From: Leptothrix cholodnii SP-6
Lineage (GTDB): Bacteria; Pseudomonadota; Gammaproteobacteria; Burkholderiales; Burkholderiaceae_C
Direction: 5' to 3'
Length of the DNA stretch: 64,000 nucleotides
Assembly: GCF_000019785.1 (NCBI RefSeq)
Contig: NC_010524.1
Coordinates: 2,728,001-2,792,000, forward strand
A model generated the notes under the pieces. That model ran no database searches. It saw nothing but the letters and a program-made list of their open reading frames with translations, and was not told where the DNA came from. Every line of letters begins with the position of its first letter. The stretch's first letter is position 1. A program made the translations under genes and the position numbers. Of the stretch, positions 62,426 through 64,000 are shown piece by piece.

Positions 62426-62529
62426 AGCACCCGCCAGCGCGCGCGCCAGCCCGGCTCGCGCGGGCCCGTGTAGCGGCTGCGGCACGGCTGCGCCAGGGGC
62501 GAAACGTCAGTTTCGTCACAGGGGTCGCA

Positions 62530-63264
<735 letters not shown>

Positions 63265-63287
63265 GCACGCCGCCGACACGACGATCG

Positions 63288-63310
63288 AGCCGCCTGCGGG
63301 CGGCTTTTTT
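63288..63310 (+). terminator. intrinsic terminator of adk
   Basis: Stem AGCCGCC / GGCGGCT around a 4-base loop, followed by a T-run. Placed just after adk. Confidence 0.9.
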
Positions 63311-63419
63311 GCGCCGACCAATTGACGTTTACGTCAACGTCAACTCAAATCCGCATCCCCTCCCCGTTACCTCCCCCGTTCCCCCCTCCATCCCCATCAC
63401 CGACAAGGCAGACAGATCC

Positions 63420-64000
63420 ATGGACATCGCAGGCAAGGTTTTCATCGTCACCGGCGCAGCCTCCGGGCTGGGCGAAGGCACGGCGCGCATGCTCGCCCGC
63501 GAAGGCGCAACCGTGGTGCTGGCCGATCTGCAGGTCGAGCGCGGCCAGCAGGTCGCCGCCGAGATCGGCGGCGCCTTCGTGCGCTGTGACGTCTCGAACG
63601 AGGACGACGGCCGCGCCGTGGTCGCGCAGGCGGTCGCGCTCGGCAAGCTGATGGGGTTGGTGAATTGCGCCGGCATCGCACCTGCGATCAAGACCGTCGG
63701 CAAGGACGGCGCCCACCCGCTGGCGGCCTTCAGCAAGACCATCACCGTCAACCTGATCGGCAGCTTCAACATGATCCGCCTGGCCGCCGAGGCGATGTGC
63801 AAGAACGAGCCCGAGTCCACCGGCGAGCGCGGCGTGCTGATCAACACCGCCAGCGTGGCGGCCTACGACGGCCAGATCGGCCAGGCGGCCTACGCCGCCA
63901 GCAAGGGCGGCGTGGTCGGCATGACGCTGCCGATCGCGCGCGACCTGGCGCGCAACGGCATCCGCTGCATGACGATCGCGCCGGGCATCTTCGGCACGCC
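63420..64000 (+). CDS. short-chain dehydrogenase/reductase (partial, C-terminus outside window)
   Basis: NAD(P)-dependent oxidoreductase, probably a 3-hydroxyacyl-CoA dehydrogenase of the HSD17B10-like type. About 193 residues are visible. The cofactor motif is [16 protein letters not shown] (TGxxxGxG), with D37 (LADLQ) favouring NAD. Further motifs are NCAG, the catalytic Ser in INTASVAAY, and YxxxK as [16 protein letters not shown] ends the visible part, and these residues are typical of hydroxyacyl-CoA dehydrogenases. Start ATG 63420 follows a promoter-like gap after the adk terminator. Confidence 0.88.
   Translation, partial: MDIAGKVFIVTGAASGLGEGTARMLAREGATVVLADLQVERGQQVAAEIGGAFVRCDVSNEDDGRAVVAQAVALGKLMGLVNCAGIAPAIKTVGKDGAHPLAAFSKTITVNLIGSFNMIRLAAEAMCKNEPESTGERGVLINTASVAAYDGQIGQAAYAASKGGVVGMTLPIARDLARNGIRCMTIAPGIFGT

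Overview
The window is a gene-dense, GC-rich bacterial chromosome segment with short intergenic gaps. Its gene content points to a betaproteobacterium of the order Burkholderiales, most likely the Leptothrix/Sphaerotilus/Rubrivivax group. The clues are the gene orders smc-zipA, dapC-dapD-pilU-dapE-prmB, tig-clpP-clpX-lon and exbB-exbD-lpxK-trm112-kdsB-adk, together with hopanoid-type squalene genes. The group assignment is inference from gene content and order, not from a database search. Nearly all genes are ordinary housekeeping genes, and no insertion sequence, prophage or CRISPR array was seen.

Layout. 1-4.6 kb (minus strand): DEDDh exonuclease (cut by the window edge), a cNMP/CBS/DUF294 signalling protein and ligA. 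4.8-12.9 kb: a secreted hypothetical, an RlmN/Cfr-family radical SAM protein, a FimV-like protein, a periplasmic thioredoxin, a nuclease-helicase fusion, an ETHE1-like persulfide dioxygenase and an acyl-CoA thioesterase. 12.9-17.6 kb: zipA and smc. 17.7-23.5 kb (plus): the lysine/diaminopimelate genes dapC, dapD and dapE with a PilU-type ATPase and prmB, then a small basic protein. 23.5-27.9 kb: DAHP synthase, S4 protein, Tim44-like protein, two small membrane proteins and an MscS channel. 28.3-29.8 kb: a RhlE-type helicase behind a long structured leader.

29.9-36.4 kb is the most unusual gene block. A CpxP/Spy-like lipoprotein and a CpxRA-like two-component pair lie downstream of a four-gene run made of a bufferin-type precursor (DUF2282), its DUF692 multinuclear iron enzyme, a DUF2063 partner and an overlapping CDP-alcohol phosphatidyltransferase. 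A divergent ECF sigma factor with a tiny HxxxCxxC anti-sigma factor faces them. Together they look like a metal/envelope stress module.

36.4-41.0 kb: nitronate monooxygenase, acyl-CoA dehydrogenase and etfA/etfB, forming a flavoprotein oxidation and electron-transfer block with a clear promoter/operator. 41.1-48.7 kb: murI, a Gly-Cys-Gly-Leu tRNA cluster, then lon, clpX, clpP, tig and a second Leu tRNA. 48.8-53.2 kb: an RND efflux pump with a TetR-type operator but no local repressor. 53.3-56.4 kb: hpnC-hpnD-hpnE. 56.8-58.9 kb: sodB and xseA. 59.3-63.3 kb: exbB, exbD, lpxK, trm112, kdsB and adk. 63.4 kb to the end: a short-chain dehydrogenase cut by the window edge.

The non-coding signals most worth following are a pair of inverted, stem-covarying structured repeats (56.4-56.7 kb), an in-frame palindromic repeat inserted in ligA (about 3.95-4.06 kb), and an AT-rich stretch with clustered DnaA-box-like sites (58.9-59.1 kb).
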